Assembly (NCBI GenBank): GCA_036307825.1
Contig: JAXJWW010000122.1
Span: 8,340-72,339, forward strand
Direction: 5' to 3'
From: RGIG9060 sp036307825
GTDB lineage: Bacteria > Spirochaetota > Spirochaetia > Treponematales > Treponemataceae
Length of the DNA stretch: 64,000 nucleotides
Shown: one piece after another, positions 35,005 through 43,900 of the stretch
Position numbering within the stretch: position 1 is the first letter of the stretch
Layout: each line of letters starts with the position of its first letter
Notes under the pieces: generated by a model
Seen by the model: the letters and a program-made list of their open reading frames with translations, nothing else
Told to the model about the DNA's origin: nothing
Database searches by the model: none
Program-made: the position numbers and the translations under genes

Positions 35005-36591
35005 TTAAAACTCTTCGTTAGCAAGAGCAGCATCTATTTCTGCCCAAGTAATACCGTACTCAGCCATTTTTTCCATAAGACCTGCAGTTTGGAAACGACG
35101 TGTTAAACCATCACGACGAACTGCTACAGAATCACTTTTACGAATAATATCAACTAGCCATCTAGAACCAGATGTTTCATTCCATCCAAAATAAAGAACT
35201 GTTTTTCCTGATGAATCTAAATTCTGGTACCATGAACTATTAAATTTTTTTGAAACAGATGTACCATTTAGTCCCTTAATATCATATGTATCCCTATTAT
35301 CTCTATCTGACCCATCGTAACTATAATCATCAACCCAATTTATTCCTGCAATTACCCTACTATTAGCTGGATTTTCATATTTTTTATAAATAACAACTAA
35401 CTTTCTTGTATCTGCACTCCTAACCGTAAAAATATAATTTGTAGTTCCACTAAATTCATCCGTATATTTTGTCACCTTCCAAGCATTATTTGGAACCTTA
35501 GGAGGTGTCTGAACTGATTCTGTTTTTTCTTGCGAAGTAGTGTTTACTGTATTAGTAGTAACTGTAGTATATACAGATATTCCTACAGTACTTTGAACTT
35601 GTTTTTTAAGGTAAGCATCTTTTGTAATGTTTGCTCTTGACATAGCTGCAACTTCGCCAGTTTCAACATCAACAACACGAGCATTTACTGTAAAATTATC
35701 ACCAATATCTTTTAAAGTACCGTAACAAACAAAGTCCACTCCTGCTATCATACCAATATCTTTTGCTGTTTGTTCATTTACAAGTCCACTTGCTTGAAAC
35801 TTTTGTTCACTCAAAATTGCTTCAAGATTACCTCTTTCGATAATTTTTATTTTACCTGTATTAAACATCGCTTCTGATAAAGCGTCTGTAATGTAATTAT
35901 CTACCAATGTATTTTTATAATCCGTTGTTAAAGCAACAAAAGCAAAAGAAGGTTTACTACCATCTAAATTTTCTTGAATCAACTTATTTGCTAAAGGCAT
36001 AAGTTCATCTACAATCGTTAAATCTTTTTGCAAGTTTGCACTTGTACCAGAATTAGATTTAGAACTTCCAGTTAAAGCTTTACCAACAACAGAAATTTCT
36101 TTGTAAACATTCCAATCGCACATAATAGTAGAAACAGTTTTATTAGAAACAGAAATCATAATAGAAAGCGATTCAACAGAACCATCTGGATTTTGTATTA
36201 AATTCATATATTGCTGACCAATTTTATTAATATCTTGTCGTTTAAAATTTCCATAACGTCTTTCTAATGCTGCTACACTAAACTCTTCCAAAGTAAACCT
36301 TTCAATTACAGCAAATAAATCACCCATATAAAAATGAAATTGTAAATCTGAAATGACTCTATCTTTTGAAACAACTTTATAAGAAGCAACTGATTCTGTA
36401 TACAATTTACTTAGATATTCTCTGTCAGAAGAGGTTGACATTATAGTTAATTTATAACCTGCTTTTTGTGCATCAGTAACAGTTGAACCCCATTTTAAAT
36501 TTCCATACCCTTCTTTTGAATTGATTGTTGCGCCAAAAATACAACAAAATACAAAAATTTGTAGTACGAAAATTGATAGTAGTTTTTTCAT
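35005..36591 (-). CDS. Exported protein with a CsgG/FlgO-like domain
   Basis: A 528-residue protein with a signal peptide (KKLLSIFVLQIFVFCCIFGA, no clear lipobox spacing). Residues 30-165 are a domain of unknown function starting YGNLKWGSTVTDAQKAGYKL. Residues about 190-320 match the CsgG/FlgO/LpoB fold: a DNYITDALSEAMFNTGKIKI helix-strand, then IIERGNLEAILSEQKFQASG and VDFVCYGTLKDIGDNFTV with DVETGEVAA. A third beta-rich domain follows (360-510). CsgG-type domains build envelope oligomers such as curli channels and the FlgO flagellar accessory. It sits 35 bases after an LPP20-like lipoprotein gene, a FlgP-like pairing. Confidence 0.78.
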   Translation of the reverse strand: MKKLLSIFVLQIFVFCCIFGATINSKEGYGNLKWGSTVTDAQKAGYKLTIMSTSSDREYLSKLYTESVASYKVVSKDRVISDLQFHFYMGDLFAVIERFTLEEFSVAALERRYGNFKRQDINKIGQQYMNLIQNPDGSVESLSIMISVSNKTVSTIMCDWNVYKEISVVGKALTGSSKSNSGTSANLQKDLTIVDELMPLANKLIQENLDGSKPSFAFVALTTDYKNTLVDNYITDALSEAMFNTGKIKIIERGNLEAILSEQKFQASGLVNEQTAKDIGMIAGVDFVCYGTLKDIGDNFTVNARVVDVETGEVAAMSRANITKDAYLKKQVQSTVGISVYTTVTTNTVNTTSQEKTESVQTPPKVPNNAWKVTKYTDEFSGTTNYIFTVRSADTRKLVVIYKKYENPANSRVIAGINWVDDYSYDGSDRDNRDTYDIKGLNGTSVSKKFNSSWYQNLDSSGKTVLYFGWNETSGSRWLVDIIRKSDSVAVRRDGLTRRFQTAGLMEKMAEYGITWAEIDAALANEEF

Positions 36592-36625
36592 AAATTTACC
36601 TCCAAAAATTATCTACGATATTTGC

Positions 36626-37660
36626 TTAAAAACATTCGTTAATAAACGAAGTTCTAATGTCTTCTATAAGTTTAAGATTAGTTCTTCTAACTACAGTTTC
36701 TTTATCAAAACCCGCAACTTTAGAAAGTTTTTTTGTATAAGAAATTTTTTCTTCGCCTTTTTCTATAATTCTTATATAAAGTTCTGGATAAGTTTCAAAA
36801 GTTGTTTTAGTTTGATTTATTACACTTTTTACTTCTATCAAGGCAAGACAGTTATATTTTGCTGAAGTTCCAACAACAAATCCCAATTTAGAAAACTGAT
36901 TAGAAAGTTCAGCAATAACACCAGAATTATTAAGTAAATCAGAATCTCCCTGTCCAATAATTTTTATTAAAACATCTCTTGCTAATTCATTTACTTTTGC
37001 AAAAGATTGCTTAGCGATAAAATCAACTTCTTCATAAACACTTGCTTTTGTAGGATTTATAGCACGTGCAAAATCATAAACCTCATAAAAATCAACAAGA
37101 AGTTTTTGCGCATTTTTTATTCCGATTATTTTATCTAACAAAGATTCTTTAGATAAAGCATTTGTAAAAGCAGTTGAAAAATTTTGTTTTGCAGTTTCAA
37201 GTTTTGGTTTTACAAAATTAAAAGCCTGATCCTTATTGATGTAAGCCACACATGCAAATTGTCCTAAATCTGAATAATAAAATGGATTTGTATATTCTAT
37301 TTTATACAAATTGTTATCTGTAAAAATTGATATATCTTCTTTAACTTCTTGTTTTTCCATAACATTATTTGAAATTGATTTATACAAATAAGAAGAAGTT
37401 GTTGAAGATACAACAGTTGATTTTATATACTCAGAAATATTAGCACTTGCTTTTTCTTTACTTTCTTGTGCTGTGTTTCCATAGGCAAGCTGAGAAATAT
37501 AAATAGAGTCGGGAAATATTGACAAACGACCTTGATCTGTAATCCATTTAGGTGTTTGTACCACAGATTCTTGAACAACATCTATGCTTTTACTTGTAGA
37601 AACACAGCAAAAGCATAGAAGAGAAAAAGTTAAAATGATAAGAAGTAAATATCTTTTCAT
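36626..37660 (-). CDS. LPP20-like lipoprotein
   Basis: A 344-residue lipoprotein with signal KRYLLLIILTFSLLCFCC and a lipobox. The mature N-terminus has the LPP20 pattern TPKWITDQGR, FPDSIYISQLAYG and a helix rich in A, E and K (AQESKEKASANISEYI). LPP20-family proteins include FlgP, a flagellar-associated outer-membrane lipoprotein. The C-terminal part is mixed helix and strand. It lies 15 bases after another lipoprotein gene and 35 bases before the CsgG/FlgO-like gene, which supports a shared envelope assembly. Confidence 0.75.
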   Translation of the reverse strand: MKRYLLLIILTFSLLCFCCVSTSKSIDVVQESVVQTPKWITDQGRLSIFPDSIYISQLAYGNTAQESKEKASANISEYIKSTVVSSTTSSYLYKSISNNVMEKQEVKEDISIFTDNNLYKIEYTNPFYYSDLGQFACVAYINKDQAFNFVKPKLETAKQNFSTAFTNALSKESLLDKIIGIKNAQKLLVDFYEVYDFARAINPTKASVYEEVDFIAKQSFAKVNELARDVLIKIIGQGDSDLLNNSGVIAELSNQFSKLGFVVGTSAKYNCLALIEVKSVINQTKTTFETYPELYIRIIEKGEEKISYTKKLSKVAGFDKETVVRRTNLKLIEDIRTSFINECF

Positions 37661-37674
37661 TTTATTTCCCTGAT

Positions 37675-38496
37675 TTAGAAAATAATGTTACAAGCAGTTT
37701 CTAAAACATCAAGCCATTCAATATCGTCAGGATTTATACTTGGATCAGAATTACGAATTGCTTCTTGTTTTGTACTAATTTCTGAACGAAGCTCTGTTTC
37801 TGATTTTATATCATTTGATGTTGTTCGCTCATAGATTTTATTGATACTTGCTGCAACTTTTGTTTTTGATTCTGAATCTGGTAATGTAGGTATAACAGAT
37901 TGCATATAAGATTTTATAGTTTCTAGCCATTCTTTTTTTAGAACTTTATATACAGAATAGTAAATAAATTCTGTTTCTTCTAAACCTGTGATTTTATCAA
38001 TAGAAACAACTTCTTGCCAGAATTGAGTAACAAGTTCATGGCCACTTAAATCTTTAATTGGAGCAACTAAGGTTCTAAGTGCTTGATGTCCAGAAAAAAC
38101 ACCTTTATTATCCAATGAAGCTCCATTTTCAGACATAACAGTCGACTTTAGTTCTTCTGAACGCATAGCATTATACTTTAATCTTGAATTAATTTCTGCA
38201 ATATCAGCAGTTTTACCTTTTCCAGCTGAATATTTTATTACATAAGAATTATCTATTCGAAATTCGTTTTTAAAAACTTCATCATTACCAGTTATTAAAG
38301 ATTCAAGCCATACAGGAGAGTCAGAAACACCTACAGATCTTCCTGTCCAATCAACAACAACAGTCTTTTCTGGTTTTACATCAATGTTATTTGTTTTCAT
38401 AGCTTTTGCTATATCTTTTGTTGATGTACAACCTACAACAAAAACAAGCACCACAACACAAAAAATAATTGTAAAAATGGAATTTTTTTTCATCAT
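37675..38496 (-). CDS. Lipoprotein of the LPP20/FlgO-like gene set
   Basis: The protein is 273 residues if translation starts at 38496; the next codon (38493) is also ATG and fits GAGGAG slightly better. The signal peptide KKNSIFTIIFCVVVLVFVVGC ends in a lipobox. A mature segment DWTGRSVGVSDSPVWLESL is followed by helices with several charged residues. An earlier in-frame ATG at 38607 is unlikely, since the shared promoter lies between. The function is unknown; it is the first gene of the unit that continues through the LPP20-like and CsgG/FlgO-like genes. Confidence 0.72.
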   Translation of the reverse strand: MMKKNSIFTIIFCVVVLVFVVGCTSTKDIAKAMKTNNIDVKPEKTVVVDWTGRSVGVSDSPVWLESLITGNDEVFKNEFRIDNSYVIKYSAGKGKTADIAEINSRLKYNAMRSEELKSTVMSENGASLDNKGVFSGHQALRTLVAPIKDLSGHELVTQFWQEVVSIDKITGLEETEFIYYSVYKVLKKEWLETIKSYMQSVIPTLPDSESKTKVAASINKIYERTTSNDIKSETELRSEISTKQEAIRNSDPSINPDDIEWLDVLETACNIIF

Positions 38497-38534
38497 TTTC
38501 TCCTCAAATATTCCGTTAACATAATATTGTATAC

Positions 38535-38564
38535 AGTGTAACACACTATATTTATTTGCGTCAA
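38535..38564 (-). promoter_or_regulatory. Promoter with operator-like palindrome, copy 1
   Basis: Reading leftward, TTGACG (38564-38559), 18-base spacer and TACACT (38540-38535). Between and over the -10 lies the palindrome AGTGT-GTT-ACACT. The first 36 bases match the promoter at 47776-47805 at most positions, including TTGACGCAA, TAAA, AGTGTG and TGTATAC. Confidence 0.6.
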
Positions 38565-38607
38565 GAAAATTATATTTTTTTAGAAATTTTGATAAAATAT
38601 TAGACAT

Positions 38608-38636
38608 AAAAAAAGCTGCCTAAAAACTTAGACAGC
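38608..38636 (-). terminator. Terminator of the FGE-fold lipoprotein gene (928 residues)
   Basis: GCTGCCTAA (38615-38623) pairs with TTAGACAGC (38628-38636) with one mismatch. Read leftward the stem is followed by seven T residues. It lies about 80 bases beyond the stop codon at 38715. Confidence 0.82.
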
Positions 38637-38714
38637 CCGTAATAGAATGTTTTAATCTATATATTTACATAATTTTTTGTTCTATTAATGAAATTAACTA
38701 ATTCGAAAAAAAAT

Positions 38715-41501
38715 CTAATATTTGGGTTTTATCAGAAGATCAACCGTAATAGATTTTACATACCAAGTATCTTCACTATCTCCCCACGCATCATATTTTA
38801 TACACATGTTATTAGTACAATCAGAACCTTTTATTTCCCATCTAAAATCTTTAGTTCCTTTGTCTTCATCCCAGGTTTCCTCTTTCAAAAGACCATAGTT
38901 ACTTCTTATACTATTAGAATTTACCATATTCAGACTATCTTCAAGATAGCCAGGATCTTTCTTGAACAAGAATATTTGCTTATTTCCTTCTTCATAATGG
39001 TCCCCATCAGAAGTCCATAACCACCAATATGCTTCATAAGAAATTTTAACATCAAATACAAAAACATAATCATCATTCATATATTTACTATAGGAAGAAA
39101 GTTTTAGTATTGATTTACTTGACTCTTCTAGTCCATATTGACCATCATCATTTATTTCATAATTAGGACTTGATTGTAAAATTATTCCAGGACAAATAAA
39201 TTCAATAACTTCAGATATTAAATAATTACAAACAGAACAAGTTTTTTCTCTTTTTCCATTTTTTGTTTCTGTTGGCTGAACTGTGATTTTCCAATCTGTA
39301 AATGTATGTTCTGATTTAGCAACTATAGAATGTTCATTGCAGTCAGTGTCATACCAATGGTGTACACCATCATAATTCCAAGAATATGTTACTGTATGTT
39401 CATGTATAGGTTCTACGACATTTCTTACTACACGAAAACCTATTACCCAACTTCGAGCATAAGCAGGATGTCCATCATCTAAATAACCTATCAAACATTC
39501 TGTATCATTTGCTCTATACGCACCACTGCGATTACAACGGTTTTTTACAGATACTTCTTCACTATAAGAACTGATATCCCAACAAATCTCCCAAACATTA
39601 CCAGTCATATCAAATAAACCAAGTTTATTTGGCTCTTTTTGCATTACTTCATGAGTAGTTTCTTCGGAATTTCCTAAATACCAAGCAACATCATTTATAT
39701 TGTCACTTCCAGCATATTGATATTGATAATCAGTAAGGCTATTTCCCCCACGGGCTGCATACTCCCATTCGGCCTCTGTTGGCAATCGGTAGCCAGAAGC
39801 ACCAAAATCACAAATTACGTTCCACCAAGAATTCCAATTATAGTGACTTTGCGAAGTAGGTTTTTCTCCCCAATTTTCTGTATTTGTAGAATTATTTATA
39901 GAATAACAAGGTTCTAGTCCTTCATACAAACTTCGCTTATTGCAATATTCTATAGCATCAAAAAAGTTTACATAATAAGCAGGATAATTGTCACCAATTC
40001 CATACATATCTGCACTCTCTTTTGATACATCAGGCCATTGCCCCATAATTTCTTTATACTCAGCTTGTGTTACTTCATGTTTACTAATAAAAAAATCTTG
40101 AATTGTTACAGTTGTACCTGCCTTGAATATCTCACTAAAAGTATAACCTTCACTAGTTATTTCTCCTGTCATTGTGCAACCAGAAACAAAAACCATATCT
40201 TTTGGAAGTTCAGGAATAGTAAAAGTTTCTGAATACAAACATTCTGAACAATCTCTTGATTTTTCCCCTTTTACTGTTTCTGTTGGCTGAACTGTGATTT
40301 TCCAATCTGTAAATGTATGTTCTGATTTATTGATTACATATCCACATTCACATGCTTGCCAATGATTCAACATATCACTCTGATATTCAAAACTGTGGAC
40401 TGTTACATCACTTATATACCCGCATTCACATGTTTGCCAATGGTTGTCATTATCACTCTGACGTCCAAAACTGTGGACTATTTTATCAGTTACATAACCA
40501 CAACTACATACTTTCCAGTGATTCTGTATATCACTCTTTGTTACAAATTCATGTTCCACTTTATCTTTTATATACCCACAGTCACATTCCTGCCAATGAC
40601 ATTCATCATCATTTTGAAGTATAAATAGATGTTCTGTACTTTCTGTTATATAACCACAGTCACATTCCTGCCAATGAAAAACATCATCATTTTTATATTG
40701 AAATAAATGTGTCTCTTTTTCAGTTGCAAATCCACAAATATTACAAATACTCCAATGATAATCAACTTCATTTTTATATGTTAATTCATGTTCTGTCTTA
40801 TCTAAATGATTTATTGAAGTTAATACTGCCCCATCATCAAAACATGAAATGACATAAACAAATCCGAATTTATAATCAAATTTTGGAAAGTCGGAAATTT
40901 TTTTTATTTGCCCATTTGTAAAAATTTCTATATTATCTAAATCATCTAAAAGTAGTTTTAAATTATCAACTATATATCCAGCTTTACAACCAGTTCTTAC
41001 AAATTTGTCATTACTTTTGTAAGGCTCAATTCCAATATTTCCACTAAGCAAATAAATATCAGAAGTTGTATTATTCTCAAGTAAAATAAACGATAAATCT
41101 TTTTCTGTTATTATAACTTCGTCAATTATACATTTATTATTTTCATTTTTTGTAATTGAAATATTTTTTAGTGATTTATCGTTATAGTAGGGAAACGAAA
41201 AATCTTTAATTCCAAAATTTAAATTATATACAAAGTAAAAAGTTCTAGTTTCTTCACCTAAAAAAATGAGTTCTTTTTTTTCTTGAGAGTTAGCAGGTAT
41301 TTCAACAAAAAAATTTTCAGGAGTTCTGGAATTACTTAAATAAACAGAAACAGAATAAGAACTATTATTTATAAAATTTACATAATAATTTTCTGACACT
41401 TGATTATCATTTCCACATTCAGCGTCAGAATTTTCAAATTTACATGATAAAACACATATTGAACAAATACATAACGTAATAAATAAAAATTTGATTCTCA
41501 T
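38715..41501 (-). CDS. Large lipoprotein with HWxxCxCGY repeats and an FGE-sulfatase fold
   Basis: A 928-residue lipoprotein (signal RIKFLFITLCICSICVLSC). Order: N-terminal domain shared with the protein at 44554-46509 (about 38-230), six repeats of about 26 residues built on HWQxCxCGY with a following HxF (237-400), a WKITVQPTET spacer, an FGE-sulfatase/C-type-lectin-like domain (430-697; YRLPTEAEWEYAARGG, GLFDMTGNVWEICWD, WVIGFRVVRN), a second WKITVQPTET spacer (736-745) and a C-terminal beta domain. The catalytic cysteine pair of true FGE is not both present (SGAYRANDTEC has only the second). It is likely a surface binding protein, not an enzyme. Confidence 0.82.
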   Translation of the reverse strand: MRIKFLFITLCICSICVLSCKFENSDAECGNDNQVSENYYVNFINNSSYSVSVYLSNSRTPENFFVEIPANSQEKKELIFLGEETRTFYFVYNLNFGIKDFSFPYYNDKSLKNISITKNENNKCIIDEVIITEKDLSFILLENNTTSDIYLLSGNIGIEPYKSNDKFVRTGCKAGYIVDNLKLLLDDLDNIEIFTNGQIKKISDFPKFDYKFGFVYVISCFDDGAVLTSINHLDKTEHELTYKNEVDYHWSICNICGFATEKETHLFQYKNDDVFHWQECDCGYITESTEHLFILQNDDECHWQECDCGYIKDKVEHEFVTKSDIQNHWKVCSCGYVTDKIVHSFGRQSDNDNHWQTCECGYISDVTVHSFEYQSDMLNHWQACECGYVINKSEHTFTDWKITVQPTETVKGEKSRDCSECLYSETFTIPELPKDMVFVSGCTMTGEITSEGYTFSEIFKAGTTVTIQDFFISKHEVTQAEYKEIMGQWPDVSKESADMYGIGDNYPAYYVNFFDAIEYCNKRSLYEGLEPCYSINNSTNTENWGEKPTSQSHYNWNSWWNVICDFGASGYRLPTEAEWEYAARGGNSLTDYQYQYAGSDNINDVAWYLGNSEETTHEVMQKEPNKLGLFDMTGNVWEICWDISSYSEEVSVKNRCNRSGAYRANDTECLIGYLDDGHPAYARSWVIGFRVVRNVVEPIHEHTVTYSWNYDGVHHWYDTDCNEHSIVAKSEHTFTDWKITVQPTETKNGKREKTCSVCNYLISEVIEFICPGIILQSSPNYEINDDGQYGLEESSKSILKLSSYSKYMNDDYVFVFDVKISYEAYWWLWTSDGDHYEEGNKQIFLFKKDPGYLEDSLNMVNSNSIRSNYGLLKEETWDEDKGTKDFRWEIKGSDCTNNMCIKYDAWGDSEDTWYVKSITVDLLIKPKY
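39264..39318 (+). repeat. 55-bp perfect direct repeat, copy A
   Basis: This stretch is identical to 40275-40329. Both copies encode EHTFTDWKITVQPTET within the same gene, at residues around 395 and 731. Identity at every base including wobble positions points to recent duplication or gene conversion. Confidence 0.85.
40275..40329 (+). repeat. 55-bp perfect direct repeat, copy B
   Basis: Second copy of the 55-bp repeat at 39264-39318. About 1.0 kb separates them, and the intervening DNA encodes the whole FGE-fold domain, so recombination between copies would remove that domain in frame. Confidence 0.85.
40300..40793 (-). repeat. Coding tandem repeat, about 78 bp x 6
   Basis: Six diverged in-frame units of about 26 codons. 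His-Trp pairs fall at residues 249, 276, 302, 328, 354 and 380. Each unit has HW, two residues, C, one residue, CG, and ends with HxF. Not a CRISPR: units are contiguous, degenerate and codon-periodic. Confidence 0.85.
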
Positions 41502-41519
41502 TACTATATCCTACAAAAG

Positions 41520-41551
41520 AAAGGTAACTGTTAATATCAACAGTTACCTTT
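41520..41551 (-). terminator. Hairpin after the 762-residue lipoprotein gene
   Basis: A 13-bp perfect stem (41520-41532 with 41539-41551) around loop AATATC; read leftward it is followed by CTTTTG. It lies 13 bases after the stop codon at 41564 and just ahead of the next gene, so it may only partly terminate. Confidence 0.72.
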
Positions 41552-41563
41552 AAAATTATTTTT

Positions 41564-43852
41564 TTATTCTATTACAGAACGAGCAACTCGGAATCCCCAA
41601 CTACGATATCTATCATCAGCATAATTATATCCAGTATAACTTAATTTTGCATAGCCATAATCATCACGATAAGATCCTCCCATATGATATCGCCTACTAC
41701 CGCTATATATATCCCAACACCACTCCCAAACATTACCAGACATATCATATAAACCGTAACCATTAGCTAATTTTCGTGCAACAGGATGGGTTTTATCTTC
41801 GCTATTGTCATCATACCAAGCAACTTTATCTATATCATCACTACCTGAATAGATATAATTTTCGCCACCTTTTGCTGCATAAATCCATTCATCTTTAGTT
41901 GGAAGTCTATATCCATTTGCAGATAAATTTTGAGTAATTTCACCTTCTATTGAATCATCAATATGAGGAATATAATTCCAATTTAATACATTACTATTTC
42001 CATTAACATAATATACAAGTTCATAACCTTGTGATTGACTAAATTTATTACAAAAATAAATTGCATCATACCAATTTACTGTTTCAATTGGATTGTTTAC
42101 ACCAGGAAAATAACTTGGATTCTCTCCCATGATATTTTCGTAAACGCCTTGAGTAACAGGAGTTTTTGAAATTTCAAAATTCTGATTAGGAATTTTTACC
42201 ATTTCCAAATTTTCTATTGGAACTTCAATAGATGCAAGTTTTGAATTATTTACTATATAATAATCCAAATCATTATTTTTTAGATATGCTTTTAATGGCT
42301 CATAATAATTAGAAACCCTATATGCATTTGCAATATTATTATTTGGCTCATAAGCATTAATTTCTGAAATACTCCATGTTCCACTCAAATCAGCTAATGT
42401 TGATTCATCTTTAAATGCAAAAGAATAACACATTTCATTATCTGATGTTGCACCACTTAAAACAATAAAATAATCTGATTCACTCCATGGCATTGTAACT
42501 GTAGTATTATTTTTAACAGTAAAACGCTTAGATCTTTTATCAGGATAAATTAAAAAACCTTTTAAAATTGCATTAGAAGAAGAATTAAAATTTCTTGCAT
42601 TTATATTTAAAGTTACAATTTCTTTGTAAAATCTTAAAGTTACATAGTCTACCCAAGTAACCATATATTCACTATCAGTTATTTCTATTTTTACTCGAAC
42701 ATCTTTATATTCGGAATCATCAAAAAATCCGTATTGTATTTTACCTTCAATTTGTTTTGATTTTCCTGATTCTATAGATGAAAAATTACCATCTATAGGT
42801 AAATTCTCAGTCTTTAAATTTGGATCTTCCCAAGAAATCGTATACATCGAAGTTGAACAAACTTCAGTTCCTATATTTGTAAAATCAAAAGTTATATTGT
42901 ACCATTTATAATAATTACCAAACATAAACCCTTCATCATCTAAATTAGAAACATTATAGGTTGTTTTAAATGCATACTTACCGGAATCTATAATTGGAAT
43001 AGTACCAATATACTCTCCATCAAATTTTGGAGTAACAATAGCAGATCCAGAATCTCGTCCATCGGTTACAGTAATTGACTGTGGATCTCCTGCTACACCA
43101 CCTTTCATCGTAACAGTAGAATTGTCAAAAATTGTTATTTGTTCTGAATCAGACGGATTTCTTACATTTTCACGTTCTAAAAGAGAAGTTCCTCCTGCTC
43201 TAGACATTTTTTGCAATGAATCTGAAAAACCTGAAACTGAAACTGAAAAACTTCTTTTTTTTCCACCTTTCCTAAAATAAACTGTAGAATCTTTTTTTAA
43301 TACATCTTCAGACTCTAAAATATAACCAGAAATTCCTGTTTGTAATTCTCTTAATCTAGGCTCCCCGTTACTATATCCATCAATTTTAAAAAGTGTATCA
43401 CTATCTATATAAAACTCATCACCTGTATCCATCTGAATCCAAGTACCCCAATAATCATTAGAAATTAATTGCCCCTTTGAAACAGTAACTTCACATTCAA
43501 AACGCAAATCTTTCCTATCATGATAGTATCCATCAGAATCTTTGTATGATCCTCCATCTAAATAAAATTTAAGAGTTGCTGTCCCAATTTTCAAAGCATC
43601 AACTTCATAAATAAACTTATTAGTTTCACTTTGTTTTACTGTAACTACATTTTTATTTGATGATTCTACATTCACTTTATAGATATCCCTATTTGTACCT
43701 ATAATTTCAATTGTATCAAATTCACCAACCTTCATAGCAAGTGTAACAGACGAAATTGACATAGGTTCAACATATTCATCATCAAAAAAACAACCTGTAA
43801 CAAAAATTATTAAGGTTACCAAAATTAAAGATAAACTAAATTTTAGTTTCAT
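41564..43852 (-). CDS. Lipoprotein with Ig-like N-terminus and FGE-sulfatase/C-type-lectin-like C-terminus
   Basis: A 762-residue lipoprotein (signal KLKFSLSLILVTLIIFVTGC). Residues 30-125 resemble a bacterial Ig-like (BIG2) domain (MSISSVTLAMKVGEFDTIEI, then KIGTATLKFYL). The middle is beta-rich. The C-terminal 210 residues are an FGE-sulfatase fold (FEISKTPVTQGVYENIMG, NGYRLPTKDEWIYAAKGG, GLYDMSGNVWEWCWD, then WGFRVARSV). After GGSYRDD the two FGE catalytic cysteines are absent, so a ligand-binding rather than formylglycine-forming role is likely. Treponema denticola TvpA, target of a diversity-generating retroelement, has the same fold. Confidence 0.82.
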   Translation of the reverse strand: MKLKFSLSLILVTLIIFVTGCFFDDEYVEPMSISSVTLAMKVGEFDTIEIIGTNRDIYKVNVESSNKNVVTVKQSETNKFIYEVDALKIGTATLKFYLDGGSYKDSDGYYHDRKDLRFECEVTVSKGQLISNDYWGTWIQMDTGDEFYIDSDTLFKIDGYSNGEPRLRELQTGISGYILESEDVLKKDSTVYFRKGGKKRSFSVSVSGFSDSLQKMSRAGGTSLLERENVRNPSDSEQITIFDNSTVTMKGGVAGDPQSITVTDGRDSGSAIVTPKFDGEYIGTIPIIDSGKYAFKTTYNVSNLDDEGFMFGNYYKWYNITFDFTNIGTEVCSTSMYTISWEDPNLKTENLPIDGNFSSIESGKSKQIEGKIQYGFFDDSEYKDVRVKIEITDSEYMVTWVDYVTLRFYKEIVTLNINARNFNSSSNAILKGFLIYPDKRSKRFTVKNNTTVTMPWSESDYFIVLSGATSDNEMCYSFAFKDESTLADLSGTWSISEINAYEPNNNIANAYRVSNYYEPLKAYLKNNDLDYYIVNNSKLASIEVPIENLEMVKIPNQNFEISKTPVTQGVYENIMGENPSYFPGVNNPIETVNWYDAIYFCNKFSQSQGYELVYYVNGNSNVLNWNYIPHIDDSIEGEITQNLSANGYRLPTKDEWIYAAKGGENYIYSGSDDIDKVAWYDDNSEDKTHPVARKLANGYGLYDMSGNVWEWCWDIYSGSRRYHMGGSYRDDYGYAKLSYTGYNYADDRYRSWGFRVARSVIE

Positions 43853-43900
43853 AAAAAAACTCCTTATATATGATTTTTATATTTTAACAACAACTTAAAT

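Noticed and set aside
38497..38607. N-terminal extension of the lipoprotein to 38607
   Set aside because: It would bury the signal peptide behind 37 residues and overlap the predicted promoter; the ATG pair at 38496/38493 with GAGGAG fits.
40300..40793. Regularly spaced repeats resembling a CRISPR array
   Set aside because: Units are contiguous, diverged and follow the reading frame of a lipoprotein gene; there are no constant repeats with unique spacers and no cas genes.
41564..41700. Variable repeat of a diversity-generating retroelement
   Set aside because: No reverse transcriptase, template repeat or initiation sequence is present in this window, so it is only kept as a hypothesis among the findings.
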